NCBI RefSeq assembly: GCF_001434275.1
Contig: NZ_AZEZ01000099.1
Location: 1-64,000 of the forward strand
Length of the DNA stretch: 64,000 nucleotides
Reading direction: 5' to 3'
Source: Companilactobacillus mindensis DSM 14500
GTDB lineage: Bacteria; Bacillota; Bacilli; Lactobacillales; Lactobacillaceae
In this document: positions 35,129-44,286 of the stretch, one piece after another
Layout of the letters: each line of letters opens with the position of its first letter
Numbering within the stretch: position 1 is the stretch's first letter
Notes under the pieces: generated by a model
Databases searched by the model: none
The model's input: only the letters and a program-made list of their open reading frames with translations
What the model was told of the DNA's origin: nothing
Position numbers and translations under genes: made by a program

Positions 35129-35834
35129 TTTGTAAAAATTCATTTTTTATTTTGTATGACGTTGTCAGATGATTATCTTGGATCGTTTGGATCGAATTAG
35201 CATATTGGCTTTCGAAGGTTGCGTTGTTGCCAGCTTTCAAAGCATCCATGCCCAATAAATCTTGATAATGCAACACTTGTTTCATTGTAAATTTGTTGCC
35301 AGCCATCAAGCCCAATATGGGAAATTCTTTGGTTGTTTCCGAAATAAAGTGCATCACGTTCGTGAAGATAGTATCATCGTTTCCATCGTAATCAAGATGA
35401 TAATCTTCCAACGAGTAATCTTTGATCCGATAACTGATATGTTCATGGATCCCACGTTCATAAGGCAATTGCCAAGTTGAATTCTCGCGGTCATATTCAA
35501 CCCGATTCCAAGCCTCAGTAGTCAGGTTAGTAAAGAAATCATATTTTGATTCCAGAACTAAGGCAATATAGTTATAAATTATGTATTCTTTTTCAAAACT
35601 TACTTGTACATATGGTATAAAGATGTGATTTTCATCAACTATTGTGTCGACATCGATCAGCTTTTCAAGGAGGTAACTCTTCAAATCCTGAAAAGTGGCA
35701 TCATCTTTTTGCCGATAATTAATGCTCGGCACTTCATATATGCGGCTATCGTTAGCAAGCAACTTAGTATAAATACTATCAGTCTCGTCGTCATACTTTA
35801 AAACGACGTATGAAATTCTTGTTCTACTTTTCAT
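35124..35834 (-). CDS. Degenerate Nudix/NrtR-like putative regulator
   Basis: 236 residues. ATG 35834 has GGGAGGTG upstream; the longer in-frame start at 35861 has none. Residues ~1-150 (RISYVVLKYDDETDS, then IDVDTIVDENHIFIPYVQV) have a Nudix-like order of strands, but no Nudix box (GX5EX7REUXEEXGU) is visible. Residues ~185-225 (GNKFTMKQVLHYQDLLGMD) look like the winged helix of NrtR-type Nudix regulators (FTLxELxxVYExxLG). A regulator that has lost hydrolase activity is the best guess; no target gene is obvious nearby. Confidence 0.6.
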   Translation of the reverse strand: MKSRTRISYVVLKYDDETDSIYTKLLANDSRIYEVPSINYRQKDDATFQDLKSYLLEKLIDVDTIVDENHIFIPYVQVSFEKEYIIYNYIALVLESKYDFFTNLTTEAWNRVEYDRENSTWQLPYERGIHEHISYRIKDYSLEDYHLDYDGNDDTIFTNVMHFISETTKEFPILGLMAGNKFTMKQVLHYQDLLGMDALKAGNNATFESQYANSIQTIQDNHLTTSYKIKNEFLQK

Positions 35835-35912
35835 TAAGACACCTCCCATTATTTTTACCATAAATGAATGTTTTTTTTAACAATTTTTGTGAAATAAATT
35901 TTGAGGTAATTT

Positions 35913-36118
35913 AAATATGCCGCCTTCCGATCAAAAGCTGATTGGGCTGGAACGTAGTGAGCACGACTTGGAGCCAATTTAAAAATCGTCTTCAAGCTCG
36001 TCAGTAATCTAAGCCAGCTGAAAAACGCTGACTAAGATTAAGCCACCACTGAGCCCATCAGCTTTTGCTCTCCAGGCTAGGGTTTTCGTTGTTTAGTTGG
36101 TATATATAATATTTGATA
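35913..36118. repeat. Structured intergenic repeat, subfamily A, copy A2
   Basis: Inverted copy of 115-316. Left border GCCGCCTTCC, arms CAAAAGCTGATTGGGCT and AGCCCATCAGCTTTTG, right border CCAGGCTAGGG. The inner stem has changed from CTAGC to TCAGC against GCTGG, which moves the G-T wobble but keeps pairing. It lies in the gene-free stretch 35835-36442. Confidence 0.8.
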
Positions 36119-36133
36119 ATATGTTTTTTAATT

Positions 36134-36175
36134 TAAAAAGGGCCGTAACTCTTAATTACTAGGAGTTACGGCCTT
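36134..36175 (-). terminator. Terminator of the ACT-UPF0210 operon
   Basis: GGCCGTAACTC (36141-36151) and GAGTTACGGCC (36163-36173) form an 11-base stem; on the minus strand it is followed by TTTTT. It lies about 270 bases past the UPF0210 stop, with repeat copy B2 in between. Confidence 0.75.
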
Positions 36176-36253
36176 GTTTATACAGTTCGATTTTTTACTG
36201 ATATTTTAATTAAACTGACTATATGAAATAGTTCAAGAACCAAAATCCTTAAA

Positions 36254-36422
36254 CCCTCTAGTCTGGAATGGAATTCTGGTGGATGCTCAGCCGTGGTAGT
36301 CTCTTGGCTGGTCGTTCTTTGCCAGCTTAGAGACAGACAAGCTTCAAAACAGTTCGTAGAACTGGTTCGAAGTTGCTCTCACAGTATTCCAAATCCACCA
36401 GAATTTCATGGAAGACGGCAGT
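36254..36422. repeat. Structured intergenic repeat, subfamily B, copy B2
   Basis: Inverted relative of 24348-24519 with borders CCCTCTAGTCTGG and GGAAGACGGCA. Outer arms AATTCTGGTGGA and TCCACCAGAATT pair perfectly. Compared with B1, CTTAGAG/CTCTAAG has become CTTCGAA/TTTGAAG and CAATT/AATTG has become CAGTTC/GAACTG, so pairing survives although bases differ. It sits in the 3' region of the UPF0210 operon, upstream of its terminator. Confidence 0.8.
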
Positions 36423-36442
36423 GAACCAACCACCAATATCTC

Positions 36443-37786
36443 CTAATTTTTGAATGAGTGAATTGGTGATGGAATGTGGCCACCACGGTGAATAAAGTCC
36501 TTAGGACTATTAGTATTGACCGCCATAACTGGTGCTCGACCAAACAGTCCGCCAAATTCAACTTCGTCACCGACTTTTTTGCCAGTTGCTGGAATAATTC
36601 TGACCGCTGTGGTCTTGTTGTTGATCACACCGATAGAAGCTTCGTCCGCAATCATTCCACTGATAGTTTCTGCAGTTGTGTCACCAGGAATGGCGATCAT
36701 GTCCAAACCAACTGAACATACGGCTGTCATTGCTTCGAGTTTTTCGATGTTCAAATTGCCCGCATTAACAGCTCGGATCATGCCGATATCTTCAGAAACA
36801 GGAATAAAGGCGCCTGACAAACCACCGACGTGTTCACAAGCCATGACGCCACCTTTTTTGACAGCATCATTGAGCATAGCCAAGGCAGCAGTGGTTCCGG
36901 GAGCTCCGACACTTTCCAAACCGATTTCTTCAAGTATCTCAGCCACAGAATCGCCTTCATTAGGCGTTGGAGCTAACGACAAGTCAACGATACCGAAAGG
37001 AACTTTTAAGGCCTCAGAAGCCAAATTACCGACGAATTGACCCATTCTGGTTACTTTAAAGGCAGTCTTCTTTATCGTTTCTGCTACTACATCGATTGGC
37101 TGACCCTTAACTTTTTCCAAAGCACGTTTAACCACACCGGGGCCACTGATACCGACGTTGATCACGCAATCAGCCTCGCCGACACCGTGAAAAGCCCCAG
37201 CCATGAATGGATTGTCTTCAACCGCATTGGCAAAAATCACCAAACTCATACAGTTGACTGGATCGACTTTGGCCAAATTTTTGACGACTTGTCCCATCTG
37301 CTTTACAGCATCCAAATTGATTCCCGAACGCGTGGAACCGACATTGACTGAGCCACAGACCCGACTGGTTTCTGTCAAAGCTTGGGGAATCGACTTGATC
37401 AAAATGTCATCGCCTTTTTGATAGCCCTTTTGAACTAATGATGTGAAACCACCGATCAAATCGACGCCTAAGTCAGCGGCAGCTTTATCCATCGTCTTTG
37501 CGTATTCAACATAGTCGCTATCACCAGAAGCTGCGGCAATCATTGAAATTGGTGTGACGGAAATACGCTTGTTGACAATAGGAATTCCATATTCAGATTC
37601 GATTTGATTGGCAACTTTGACCAAATCTTTAGCCTTAGTAGTCAACTTGTCATAAATCTTTTGACGAGCTTTCTTCCCATCGCTGTCAATACAGTCAAAG
37701 AGTGAGATTCCCATCGTGATAGTTCTAATATCGAGTTTTTCTTCAGAGATCATCTGAATCGTTTCTAAAATTGAATTAGTTTCCAT
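36443..37786 (-). CDS. UPF0210 / PFL family protein
   Basis: A 447-residue protein of the UPF0210 family (DUF711), start [19 protein letters not shown]. Family segments: [14 protein letters not shown] near residue 19, [14 protein letters not shown] near 156, [19 protein letters not shown] near 201 and [17 protein letters not shown] near 357. It is usually paired with a small ACT protein, as here (nine bases downstream of it). The fold is related to pyruvate formate-lyase-like barrels; no biochemical activity is established. Confidence 0.9.
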   Translation of the reverse strand: METNSILETIQMISEEKLDIRTITMGISLFDCIDSDGKKARQKIYDKLTTKAKDLVKVANQIESEYGIPIVNKRISVTPISMIAAASGDSDYVEYAKTMDKAAADLGVDLIGGFTSLVQKGYQKGDDILIKSIPQALTETSRVCGSVNVGSTRSGINLDAVKQMGQVVKNLAKVDPVNCMSLVIFANAVEDNPFMAGAFHGVGEADCVINVGISGPGVVKRALEKVKGQPIDVVAETIKKTAFKVTRMGQFVGNLASEALKVPFGIVDLSLAPTPNEGDSVAEILEEIGLESVGAPGTTAALAMLNDAVKKGGVMACEHVGGLSGAFIPVSEDIGMIRAVNAGNLNIEKLEAMTAVCSVGLDMIAIPGDTTAETISGMIADEASIGVINNKTTAVRIIPATGKKVGDEVEFGGLFGRAPVMAVNTNSPKDFIHRGGHIPSPIHSFKN

Positions 37787-37795
37787 GATAACCTC

Positions 37796-38062
37796 CTAAA
37801 GTTTTTGAATCGCATCGAAGATCTCTTCACGTTGAATCTTGATGTCCAAACCTGTTTCTTTGCTCAAATCGGTCAACTTTTCTTTGATAACTTCAAATTT
37901 TGTTGCATCATCCCAAGTTACCATCATCATCATCGTAAAATTGCCGTGCATCAATGTTTGAGAAATATCGATAATATTGACATTTAATTCCGCCAACCTT
38001 GTCGAAACTTTGGCAACAATACCTACTTGGTCATGTCCTAGAACTGTCAGAATAGCTTTCAT
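37796..38062 (-). CDS. ACT domain protein (UPF0237)
   Basis: 88 residues forming a single ACT domain: KAILTVLGHDQVGIVAKVST at the N terminus (read as ILTVLGHDQVGIVA), NVNIIDISQTLMHGNFTMM in the middle. ACT domains bind amino acids. It precedes the UPF0210 gene in a conserved two-gene unit; the ligand is unknown. GAGGGA precedes the ATG. Confidence 0.9.
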   Translation of the reverse strand: MKAILTVLGHDQVGIVAKVSTRLAELNVNIIDISQTLMHGNFTMMMMVTWDDATKFEVIKEKLTDLSKETGLDIKIQREEIFDAIQKL

Positions 38063-38182
38063 AGTGATCCCTCTTTCGCAAAAGTATTGAGACTATCATA
38101 AGGTATAAATTTGTTGGGGACAATAGAAAAATTAAAATATTTTAATAATAAAAATAATTTTCGACACAACTATTTTTCCACT

Positions 38183-38228
38183 TAAAAAAAACTACCTCTG
38201 ATTCAAAAATTCTGAATTAGAGGTAGTT
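38183..38228 (-). terminator. Terminator of the tsaB-rimI-tsaD operon
   Basis: AACTACCTCTGATTCA ... TGAATTAGAGGTAGTT forms a 16-base stem with one mismatched pair; on the minus strand it runs into eight T. Confidence 0.85.
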
Positions 38229-38250
38229 TTACATTAATATTCAATAATTT

Positions 38251-39273
38251 TTATTCCATATCAAAATCCAAGCTAGGATCAGCGTTCAAACTCAAATCAG
38301 CGAAATCGCCCTTCTCATATTGAATCTGGGCCATAGCTCCAATCATTGCGGCGTTGTCGCCACATAGACGTAGTGGTGGGAAAACCAACTCGATATCGAG
38401 GTTTCTTTTGGCAATTTCAGCAGCGAGACGTTTTCTCAAACCTTGGTTAGCTGAAACTCCACCGGCAACGATCAATTGATTTACGGGATGCTTTTTCAAA
38501 GCTTTGAAAGTCTTGTTAGTCAAAATATCCAAAACGGCGCCTTGGAAACTAGCAGCTAAATCATCTTTGTTCAATTCTTCATGAACTTGATCAGCATGAT
38601 GAACAGTATTGATAAAGGCACTCTTCAATCCACTGAAACTGAAGTCCAAGTTATCTTCTTGAACCATAGCTCTTGGAAAATCGAATGTGTCTGAGCCAAC
38701 AGCAGCCATTTGGTCGACTTTTTTACCAGCTGGATAATTGATACCTAAGACACGGCCAATTTTATCGTAGGCTTCACCAACAGCATCGTCACGCGTATCA
38801 CCCAAAGTATGGAACACGCCGGGAGCGGTAACGGAAACAAGTTCTGTGTGGCCACCTGAGACTAATAAAGCCATGAATGGATATTGCAACTTAGTCACAA
38901 AGTTAGCCGAGTAAATGTGTCCAGCCAAGTGATTAACTTTGATCAAAGGTAAATTGTGGGCAAAAGCAACTGTTTTAGCCGCCATGATACCGATCAACAA
39001 TGAACCAACTAAACCTGGTCCATAAGTAACAGCTACGGCATCGATATCGTCATAAGTGACTTTGGCTTCATCCATTGCCAAATTGATACATTTAGTAACT
39101 TCTTCAACGTGATGACGACTGGCAACTTCTGGAACGACCCCGCCGAAACGTTGGTGACTCTTTATTTGTGTTGCGATGATATTTGATAGTATCTCATTGC
39201 CATTCTTGATAATTGCGACTGATGTTTCATCGCAGCTACTTTCGAATGACATTATTAATGTATCCTTTTCCAC
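38251..39273 (-). CDS. tsaD: tRNA threonylcarbamoyladenosine transferase TsaD
   Basis: A 340-residue Kae1/TsaD ASKHA protein, which with TsaB and TsaE transfers the threonylcarbamoyl group to A37 of ANN-reading tRNAs. [13 protein letters not shown] begins near residue 9; the metal histidines are in [12 protein letters not shown] near 112; SGGHTELV is near 137. I place the start at GTG 39273: GAGGAG lies seven bases upstream. The ATG at 39294 lies before that site. It sits ten bases after rimI. Confidence 0.95.
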   Translation of the reverse strand: MEKDTLIMSFESSCDETSVAIIKNGNEILSNIIATQIKSHQRFGGVVPEVASRHHVEEVTKCINLAMDEAKVTYDDIDAVAVTYGPGLVGSLLIGIMAAKTVAFAHNLPLIKVNHLAGHIYSANFVTKLQYPFMALLVSGGHTELVSVTAPGVFHTLGDTRDDAVGEAYDKIGRVLGINYPAGKKVDQMAAVGSDTFDFPRAMVQEDNLDFSFSGLKSAFINTVHHADQVHEELNKDDLAASFQGAVLDILTNKTFKALKKHPVNQLIVAGGVSANQGLRKRLAAEIAKRNLDIELVFPPLRLCGDNAAMIGAMAQIQYEKGDFADLSLNADPSLDFDME

Positions 39274-39283
39274 AATAATCTCC

Positions 39284-39823
39284 TCACAGATCAACCATCA
39301 TTTCTAAAGCGTCGTGATGATTTCTAAAATAATACTTTTTATGTACAGTCCGAACTTTGAAGCCAAAAGCATCATACAGTGCCAGAGCCGAGTCGTTAGT
39401 GACATCGACTTCCAAAGACATCTTTTTAAAATGACGTTTGCGGCAGTATTTGAATACTTCGTTCAACAACAAGTGGCCGATCCCCATATTGTGATAATCG
39501 GCATGGACAGCCAAATTAGTAATATGCGACTCCACTTGATCACTCAAGGAAACGCCAATAAAAGCAATCACGTTCTTATCGTCAACTAATGATAAGTAGA
39601 GTGCTTTCTTATTGTCGATCTCCATTTGGACGATATCGATTGGCCAAGGTACTGGAATTGGATAAATCGTCTCCTGAATCTGCATATATTCGATGGCATC
39701 TTTTTGTTGGGCCTTTCGCAAAGCAAACTTTTGGTCTTCAATCGTTACATTTTGCTCTTCAAAATCAAATTTCTCAGTTTTGTTTAAAAATAAATCTTTA
39801 AACTTCTTCAACATAGGAAACAT
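39284..39823 (-). CDS. rimI: Ribosomal protein S18 alanine N-acetyltransferase-like (RimI)
   Basis: A 179-residue GNAT protein. The acetyl-CoA loop is [16 protein letters not shown] near residue 110 and the C-terminal [18 protein letters not shown] near 140 is RimI-like. It has an extra ~35-residue N terminus ([18 protein letters not shown]). ATG 39823 is chosen because AAGGA lies eight bases upstream; ATG 39814 is also possible. The gene overlaps the end of tsaB by 26 bases and sits before tsaD, the usual order in Firmicutes. Confidence 0.85.
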   Translation of the reverse strand: MFPMLKKFKDLFLNKTEKFDFEEQNVTIEDQKFALRKAQQKDAIEYMQIQETIYPIPVPWPIDIVQMEIDNKKALYLSLVDDKNVIAFIGVSLSDQVESHITNLAVHADYHNMGIGHLLLNEVFKYCRKRHFKKMSLEVDVTNDSALALYDAFGFKVRTVHKKYYFRNHHDALEMMVDL

Positions 39824-40520
39824 TGCCGTCGTCCTTATGTCCTTTAGCATACCAGTCATGTTCAGCTTGCGTTAAACGAAGATAAGTTGGTACGAAGCTA
39901 TCGATATCCTCGACTGGTTTAGTTGTTTGAGCTAATTGAGCTAGTTTGGCAGCATCTGGCAATGAATTTTCAGTTGTAATAACTTGAGCATTTGGAAATT
40001 GATTTTGAATTAATTCTTGTAACCTTGGCGTTGCATTGATAAATTCCAAACTATTCTCATCGTACTGAGCCAACTTTTCAAATAGTTTTTCCATGGAAGT
40101 ATGCTGATCTTCGATAATGTTTTCTAATTTACCGTCGACGGTTTGATAAACACCGGCAAAAGCATTGTCGTTTCTAGCATCCATTAAAGGAACCAAAATA
40201 TGTGTTTGATCACCATTGGCAGCCAACAATTTCAAGCTGGAAACACCGACTAATTTTTTAGCCAACGTATCAGCCAAAGTTTTCGCTACGGTCACAGCAA
40301 TTCTAACGCCGGTATATGAACCCGGTCCTTTGGCAACTGCGATCAGATCAATATCATCGACCGTCAAGTTAGATTTTTCTAAAGCTTCTTTGATATCTGG
40401 CAAAATTGAAATACTGTGGGTCTTCATTTCTGTCGATTCGGTATGTGCTAAAACTTTGCCATCATCTACAACGGCAACGGATAGCGGTTTATTTGATGTA
40501 TCAAACGCTAATATTTTCAT
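39798..40520 (-). CDS. tsaB: tRNA threonylcarbamoyladenosine biosynthesis protein TsaB
   Basis: A 240-residue partner of TsaD. FDTSNKPLSVAVVDDG at the N terminus and AVAKGPGSYTGVRIAVTVAK near residue 63 are diagnostic. It lacks the metal histidines of TsaD, as usual for TsaB. The end overlaps rimI. First gene of the t6A operon; the folT gene upstream has its own terminator. Confidence 0.93.
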   Translation of the reverse strand: MKILAFDTSNKPLSVAVVDDGKVLAHTESTEMKTHSISILPDIKEALEKSNLTVDDIDLIAVAKGPGSYTGVRIAVTVAKTLADTLAKKLVGVSSLKLLAANGDQTHILVPLMDARNDNAFAGVYQTVDGKLENIIEDQHTSMEKLFEKLAQYDENSLEFINATPRLQELIQNQFPNAQVITTENSLPDAAKLAQLAQTTKPVEDIDSFVPTYLRLTQAEHDWYAKGHKDDGNVSYVEEV

Positions 40521-40569
40521 ATTTATCCCTCATTCTTAATAGAACCTATTTTAACACAGAATTTTGTGC

Positions 40570-40598
40570 AAAAAAAAAACCAGCCTTAACGGCCGATT
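40570..40598 (-). terminator. Terminator of folT
   Basis: On the minus strand AATCGGCC-GTTAA-GGCTGGTT is followed by nine T. The folT stop lies within the first arm. Confidence 0.8.
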
Positions 40599-41110
40599 TT
40601 ATTAAACTTCGAATTATCAATCCACTTCAGGACAATATATAAAAGACCTGTTTGGTAAACCAAACTAAACGCCTCTTTGGTAAGTCTTGGGATCAATAAT
40701 GCTGGATAAGGAACATTTGTCATCATGTGAATCCACAAGGTGTTCATCCCGGTATTGACGATAACGGTAATCAATAGGACGGTGATGAAAGTTCTCAAAA
40801 TCGTTACTTTATGGTTATACAACATATATCCATAAATAACTCCAGCGACTAAAGCTGAGAAAGTGAATCCTAAGAAGAATCCACCTGACGATGGCATCAC
40901 GACGTTACTGATCACATCAGCTAAGACGTTAGCTACTGCAGCTTTAAATGGTCCAAAATAATAACCCAATAATCCTATTGCGATAAAACTGAAGCCAACT
41001 TTTAAAGTATTGCTACCAATAGACAGTTTGGATAAAACCATCTGCATGGCAATCAACAATGCCATCCAAGTTACTTCTTGCACGCTTACTACTGTACTTC
41101 TACTGTTCAT
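40586..41110 (-). CDS. folT: Folate ECF transporter S component FolT
   Basis: A 174-residue membrane protein with five to six hydrophobic segments, typical of an energy-coupling-factor S component (KVGFSFIAIGLLGYYFGP near residue 38, PSSGGFFLGFTFSALVAG near 74). Folate is assigned because a THF riboswitch lies directly upstream. ATG 41110 has AGGAG nine bases before it; ATG 41119 overlaps that site and is rejected. It needs the shared EcfAA'T module encoded elsewhere. Confidence 0.9.
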   Translation of the reverse strand: MNSRSTVVSVQEVTWMALLIAMQMVLSKLSIGSNTLKVGFSFIAIGLLGYYFGPFKAAVANVLADVISNVVMPSSGGFFLGFTFSALVAGVIYGYMLYNHKVTILRTFITVLLITVIVNTGMNTLWIHMMTNVPYPALLIPRLTKEAFSLVYQTGLLYIVLKWIDNSKFNKIGR

Positions 41111-41169
41111 AATCGACATCTCCTAGACGGAGCTGCCACCAGATATAGGCATAGAGACGTATATAAAGT

Positions 41170-41256
41170 GGCGAATGCGGATACAGGATCGCGAGAAAAC
41201 TCTTTGTCCGACGTTCAGCATTCCGTTCCATCGGCACTTAACGCCCTGTATCCTAC
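41170..41256 (-). ncRNA. Tetrahydrofolate (THF) riboswitch
   Basis: Read on the minus strand: closing stem GGATACAGG / CCTGTATCC, the conserved GGCGTTAAGTG, stem CCGA/TCGG, and a loop GAATGC that can pair with GCATTC just past the closing stem, the pseudoknot typical of this class. TCTCGCG precedes the 3' strand. It lies about 60 bases upstream of the folT ribosome site. Downstream, GCCAC/GTGGC and CTCC/GGAG hairpins can form; the latter hides the Shine-Dalgarno sequence, so control of translation is likely. Confidence 0.85.
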
Positions 41257-41279
41257 CCCAAATTTTTTAGTACTCGTAT

Positions 41280-41307
41280 ATAATATCACTATATTTTGAA
41301 GTGGCAA
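41280..41307 (-). promoter_or_regulatory. Probable promoter of the THF riboswitch-folT unit
   Basis: On the minus strand TTGCCA and TATTAT are separated by 16 bases, just upstream of the riboswitch. An alternative -10, TTATAT, lies two bases further with an 18-base spacer. Confidence 0.4.
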
Positions 41308-41323
41308 GTAGTTTGTTTGGATT

Positions 41324-42067
41324 TTATTTATCATTCCACTCAAATTGAGCAACAACGTTCAGGACGTCACCATTTTTAATCCAATGAATAGATTTATTAT
41401 TCGTATTATCGAGTTTAGCATACGATACCGGATCACTGGCCATATTCAATTCTTTATCGTATTTAATATCCATACTCTTGAGACTGTGGCTGCTGATAAA
41501 GTCCATATCTAAAGTGTCGACCATCCAGTCGAAGTAATATGAATTATTAACATGTTTATTAACGTCGATATTGTAATAGCCGATGTGTTGAGCTTGTTCA
41601 AAGTCGAATTCATCTGGCACTTTTACTCGAGGGAAACGAACTAACTTAGTCGTCTCTTCTGCACCGAACTTATCTTCCAAACGGTCAGCGGCACTGACGA
41701 TCTTTCTAGCCTTGATGTCGATCAATACAAAAGCACTGGTAGCTTCCACCATGCGGTTGCCATCCTCATCATCGACCCAGAAGTCACGGTAGAAGAAATA
41801 CTTGTTGTAGCTCGTAGCTTGAGTAGTGATCTTCAATTTTTGACCAAGTCTAGGCATCTTTTTGACATCCATGTGATATTGCACTACGACCCAGCCTAAA
41901 CCGTTGTTTTTTACCATTTCCGTACTGTCTGCATCCGCTTGGTGCAATTGCTTCTCCGATGTCAAAAGCATCATATCGACCAAAGCTGACAAACGAATGT
42001 CGCCGGTAAAGTTTACAAAATAATATGGTACTTCCATTTCAATAGAAAAAGTTCTCTTCTCTGTCAC
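41324..42067 (-). CDS. Acyl-ACP thioesterase
   Basis: A 247-residue double hot-dog thioesterase of the bacterial FatA/B type. The N-terminal hot dog has VPYYFVNFTGDIRLSALVD near residue 13 and WVVVQYHMDV near 55. The second has YNIDVNKHVNNSYYFDWM near 165, with the conserved Asn/His of the active site. It releases fatty acids from ACP. The start is GTG 42067, overlapping the rsmI stop as TAGTG. Confidence 0.9.
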   Translation of the reverse strand: MTEKRTFSIEMEVPYYFVNFTGDIRLSALVDMMLLTSEKQLHQADADSTEMVKNNGLGWVVVQYHMDVKKMPRLGQKLKITTQATSYNKYFFYRDFWVDDEDGNRMVEATSAFVLIDIKARKIVSAADRLEDKFGAEETTKLVRFPRVKVPDEFDFEQAQHIGYYNIDVNKHVNNSYYFDWMVDTLDMDFISSHSLKSMDIKYDKELNMASDPVSYAKLDNTNNKSIHWIKNGDVLNVVAQFEWNDK

Positions 42068-42939
42068 TATTCTTCTCCAATTCCGTGATAAAGGTTATAA
42101 ACGTCTTGTTTCTTTAAGCCATTTTGCGTAGCAATTTCTTTGATAGCTTTGTTAGGCTTTTGACCTTGTTTTATCAAGTTATCGACAGCCTTAACTAAAT
42201 CATCATCTGACTCCATTTGTGTAGCGACTTCTTCTGGTTTGCCAGCAATGATCAAAACATATTCACCCTTAGGATCATTGTCCTGATAATATTCTGCTAC
42301 TTGATCCAAAGTTCCCCTTAAAAAGGCTTCGTGGATCTTCGTCAATTCTCGAGCTAAGGTAATTTGGCGATCTCCACCAAAATTTTCGATCAAGTCTTGG
42401 ATCGTCTTTTTGACCCGATAGGGCGATTCATAAACGATAGTCGTCTCTTCACATTGAGCCAGATTGTTCAAAGCTTCCGTTCTTTCTTTACCCTTACGTG
42501 GCAAGAAACCGAAGAAATAAAATGGCTGCGGTGCAATACCTGAGGCAATCAACGCCGTAACTGAGGCAGTTGCTCCGGGCAATGGTACGACTGGAATATC
42601 AGCTTTGATAGCGGCTTTGACTAACTCTTTACCTGGATCACTGATCGAAGGTGCACCTGCGTCACTGACTTGGGCAATTTTTAGGCCGTCATTCATTTTT
42701 TCTATTAATTCTGGAATACGTTGAGCAGTATTATGTTCATGAAAACTTATTAATTCTGTTGGTATTTCAAAATGATTTAATAAATTCTTGGTATTACGAG
42801 TATCTTCAGCTGCGACTAGATCTGCATCCTTTAATGTGTTCACAGCCCGAAAAGTCATGTCTTCTAAATTACCAATTGGTGTTGGTACTAAAAAAAGGCA
42901 GCCCTTCGAATTATCAACAAAACTCCTTTGTTCCTTCAT
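42067..42939 (-). CDS. rsmI: 16S rRNA (cytidine-1402-2'-O)-methyltransferase RsmI
   Basis: A 290-residue SAM-dependent tetrapyrrole-methylase-fold enzyme. LVPTPIGNLEDMTFRA near residue 17, AEDTRNTKNLLNHF near 44, VSDAGAPSISDPG near 91 and LPGATASVTALIASG near 119 are hallmarks. AGGGGAG precedes the ATG. It follows yabA and holB in the standard Firmicutes order. Confidence 0.95.
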   Translation of the reverse strand: MKEQRSFVDNSKGCLFLVPTPIGNLEDMTFRAVNTLKDADLVAAEDTRNTKNLLNHFEIPTELISFHEHNTAQRIPELIEKMNDGLKIAQVSDAGAPSISDPGKELVKAAIKADIPVVPLPGATASVTALIASGIAPQPFYFFGFLPRKGKERTEALNNLAQCEETTIVYESPYRVKKTIQDLIENFGGDRQITLARELTKIHEAFLRGTLDQVAEYYQDNDPKGEYVLIIAGKPEEVATQMESDDDLVKAVDNLIKQGQKPNKAIKEIATQNGLKKQDVYNLYHGIGEE

Positions 42940-42957
42940 TCAAATAGCTCCCCTTAT

Positions 42958-43320
42958 CTAATTTTTAACTTTATTCTTTTTGCCTTTTTTCTTATTTCCA
43001 TATAGTACATCGGTACAGAAGATACAATCTTCATGACTATCGCGATGTGCACCATAGAATTGTTGGCAAACGTGGAATCCTTTGAGGTATAAGTTTTCCA
43101 AATTCAAACGTGAATTGGATAATTTATTGCCATCGAAGTCTTCCTCTTCATAACCGCTTTGTTCCAAATGTTTTCTGAGGTTATGATTTTCCATCTTTAA
43201 CTCTTCTTTTTCTTCCAGAGTTTTAGAAAGTTCTTCCTTGAGTAGTGAAACTTTTTTACTAATATCATTTAGTTGATCTGTGATTGTCTCAAATTCATCA
43301 TATAAATCTTTATCTGCCAT
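42958..43320 (-). CDS. yabA: Replication initiation control protein YabA
   Basis: 120 residues. The first ~60 form a coiled coil (LYDEFETITDQLNDISKKV) that tetramerises in the family. The C terminus has the zinc motif HVCQQFYGAHRDSHEDCIFC, with His/Cys at the expected spacing. YabA bridges DnaA and the sliding clamp to limit initiation. ATG 43320 follows TAGGTGAG; the longer in-frame frame at 43395 overlaps holB and is rejected. Confidence 0.92.
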   Translation of the reverse strand: MADKDLYDEFETITDQLNDISKKVSLLKEELSKTLEEKEELKMENHNLRKHLEQSGYEEEDFDGNKLSNSRLNLENLYLKGFHVCQQFYGAHRDSHEDCIFCTDVLYGNKKKGKKNKVKN

Positions 43321-43331
43321 AATCTCACCTA

Positions 43332-44285
43332 CTAATCCACAAATTTTAATGACAAATCTTCTAAAATTGCTTGAAACGATACATTGCTTTTCCACATCTG
43401 TTCGGCTGTGAATAAGTCATCGGACATCCCAACGACTCTTTTGATCGATTTTTTATTTAAGATATCCACAGACGTCAATGTTGATTTTTCGAAATTGTAC
43501 CTAATTGATAATATATCACTAAAAAATTGATTCAACATGTCGAATAACAAATGTTGTTGATCTTTATTCTCAATCAACGGCATGATATCAGTCTGTACGT
43601 CGATAAAACAATTTATTTTTTGGTTATTAACTTCTTTTAGCCAATTCGTAATTGCTACGACTAAAGACTGATATTTTTCGCCATCGATACTTTCTAAATA
43701 TTTAATATCAGTTACACTCAATGCTCTTTGCGCTTGTTCCGCTTTGAAACAAAGCTTGACTAATGAATCGATCTCATCATCGTTGCTCTTATTGGAAAGG
43801 TGAAAGATCTGCACTCGTGACTGAATCGTTGGCAACATTTGCTTAGCCGAATCAGCCAACAAGATCATCATCAAGTTTCCTTCTGGCTCTTCGATTGTTT
43901 TCAACAAGTTATTGCTGGCGGCATTGGTCATTTTTTCAGCTTCATCAATGATCAAAATCCGTCGTTTACCTTGTGTGGCCGTCATACTAGCTTCTTTTTT
44001 GAAAAACTTAATATCATCGACACCGATGCTCTGTTTGTCGGTTTTAACTTCCAAGACATCGGGATTGTCGCCCAAAGCAATCGTCTGACATTTTTGACAA
44101 GTTTGATCCGGCGCGCCATCTTTTAAATTGTCGCAGAATTGACTTTGAGCCAGCCAAATTGCCATCTGATGTCTGATCTTTGAAGAGGCGCTGTCGATCA
44201 AATAGGCGTGCGACAACATATTGGCGGAGATAGCCTTTTGAAATTCATGAACAACCTTGGGTTGCTCTTCTACTAAACTCTCCAT
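43332..44285 (-). CDS. holB: DNA polymerase III delta' subunit HolB
   Basis: A 317-residue clamp-loader subunit. HAYLIDSASSKIRHQMA replaces a true Walker A, as expected for delta'. The zinc module cysteines (CDNL...CQKCQ) lie near residues 52-67. Segments RRILIIDEAEKMTNAASNNLLKTIEEP near 100-127, read in parts, and IQSRVQIF near 153 match the family. It overlaps neither neighbour; two bases separate it from darA. Confidence 0.93.
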   Translation of the reverse strand: MESLVEEQPKVVHEFQKAISANMLSHAYLIDSASSKIRHQMAIWLAQSQFCDNLKDGAPDQTCQKCQTIALGDNPDVLEVKTDKQSIGVDDIKFFKKEASMTATQGKRRILIIDEAEKMTNAASNNLLKTIEEPEGNLMMILLADSAKQMLPTIQSRVQIFHLSNKSNDDEIDSLVKLCFKAEQAQRALSVTDIKYLESIDGEKYQSLVVAITNWLKEVNNQKINCFIDVQTDIMPLIENKDQQHLLFDMLNQFFSDILSIRYNFEKSTLTSVDILNKKSIKRVVGMSDDLFTAEQMWKSNVSFQAILEDLSLKFVD

Positions 44286-44286
44286 T

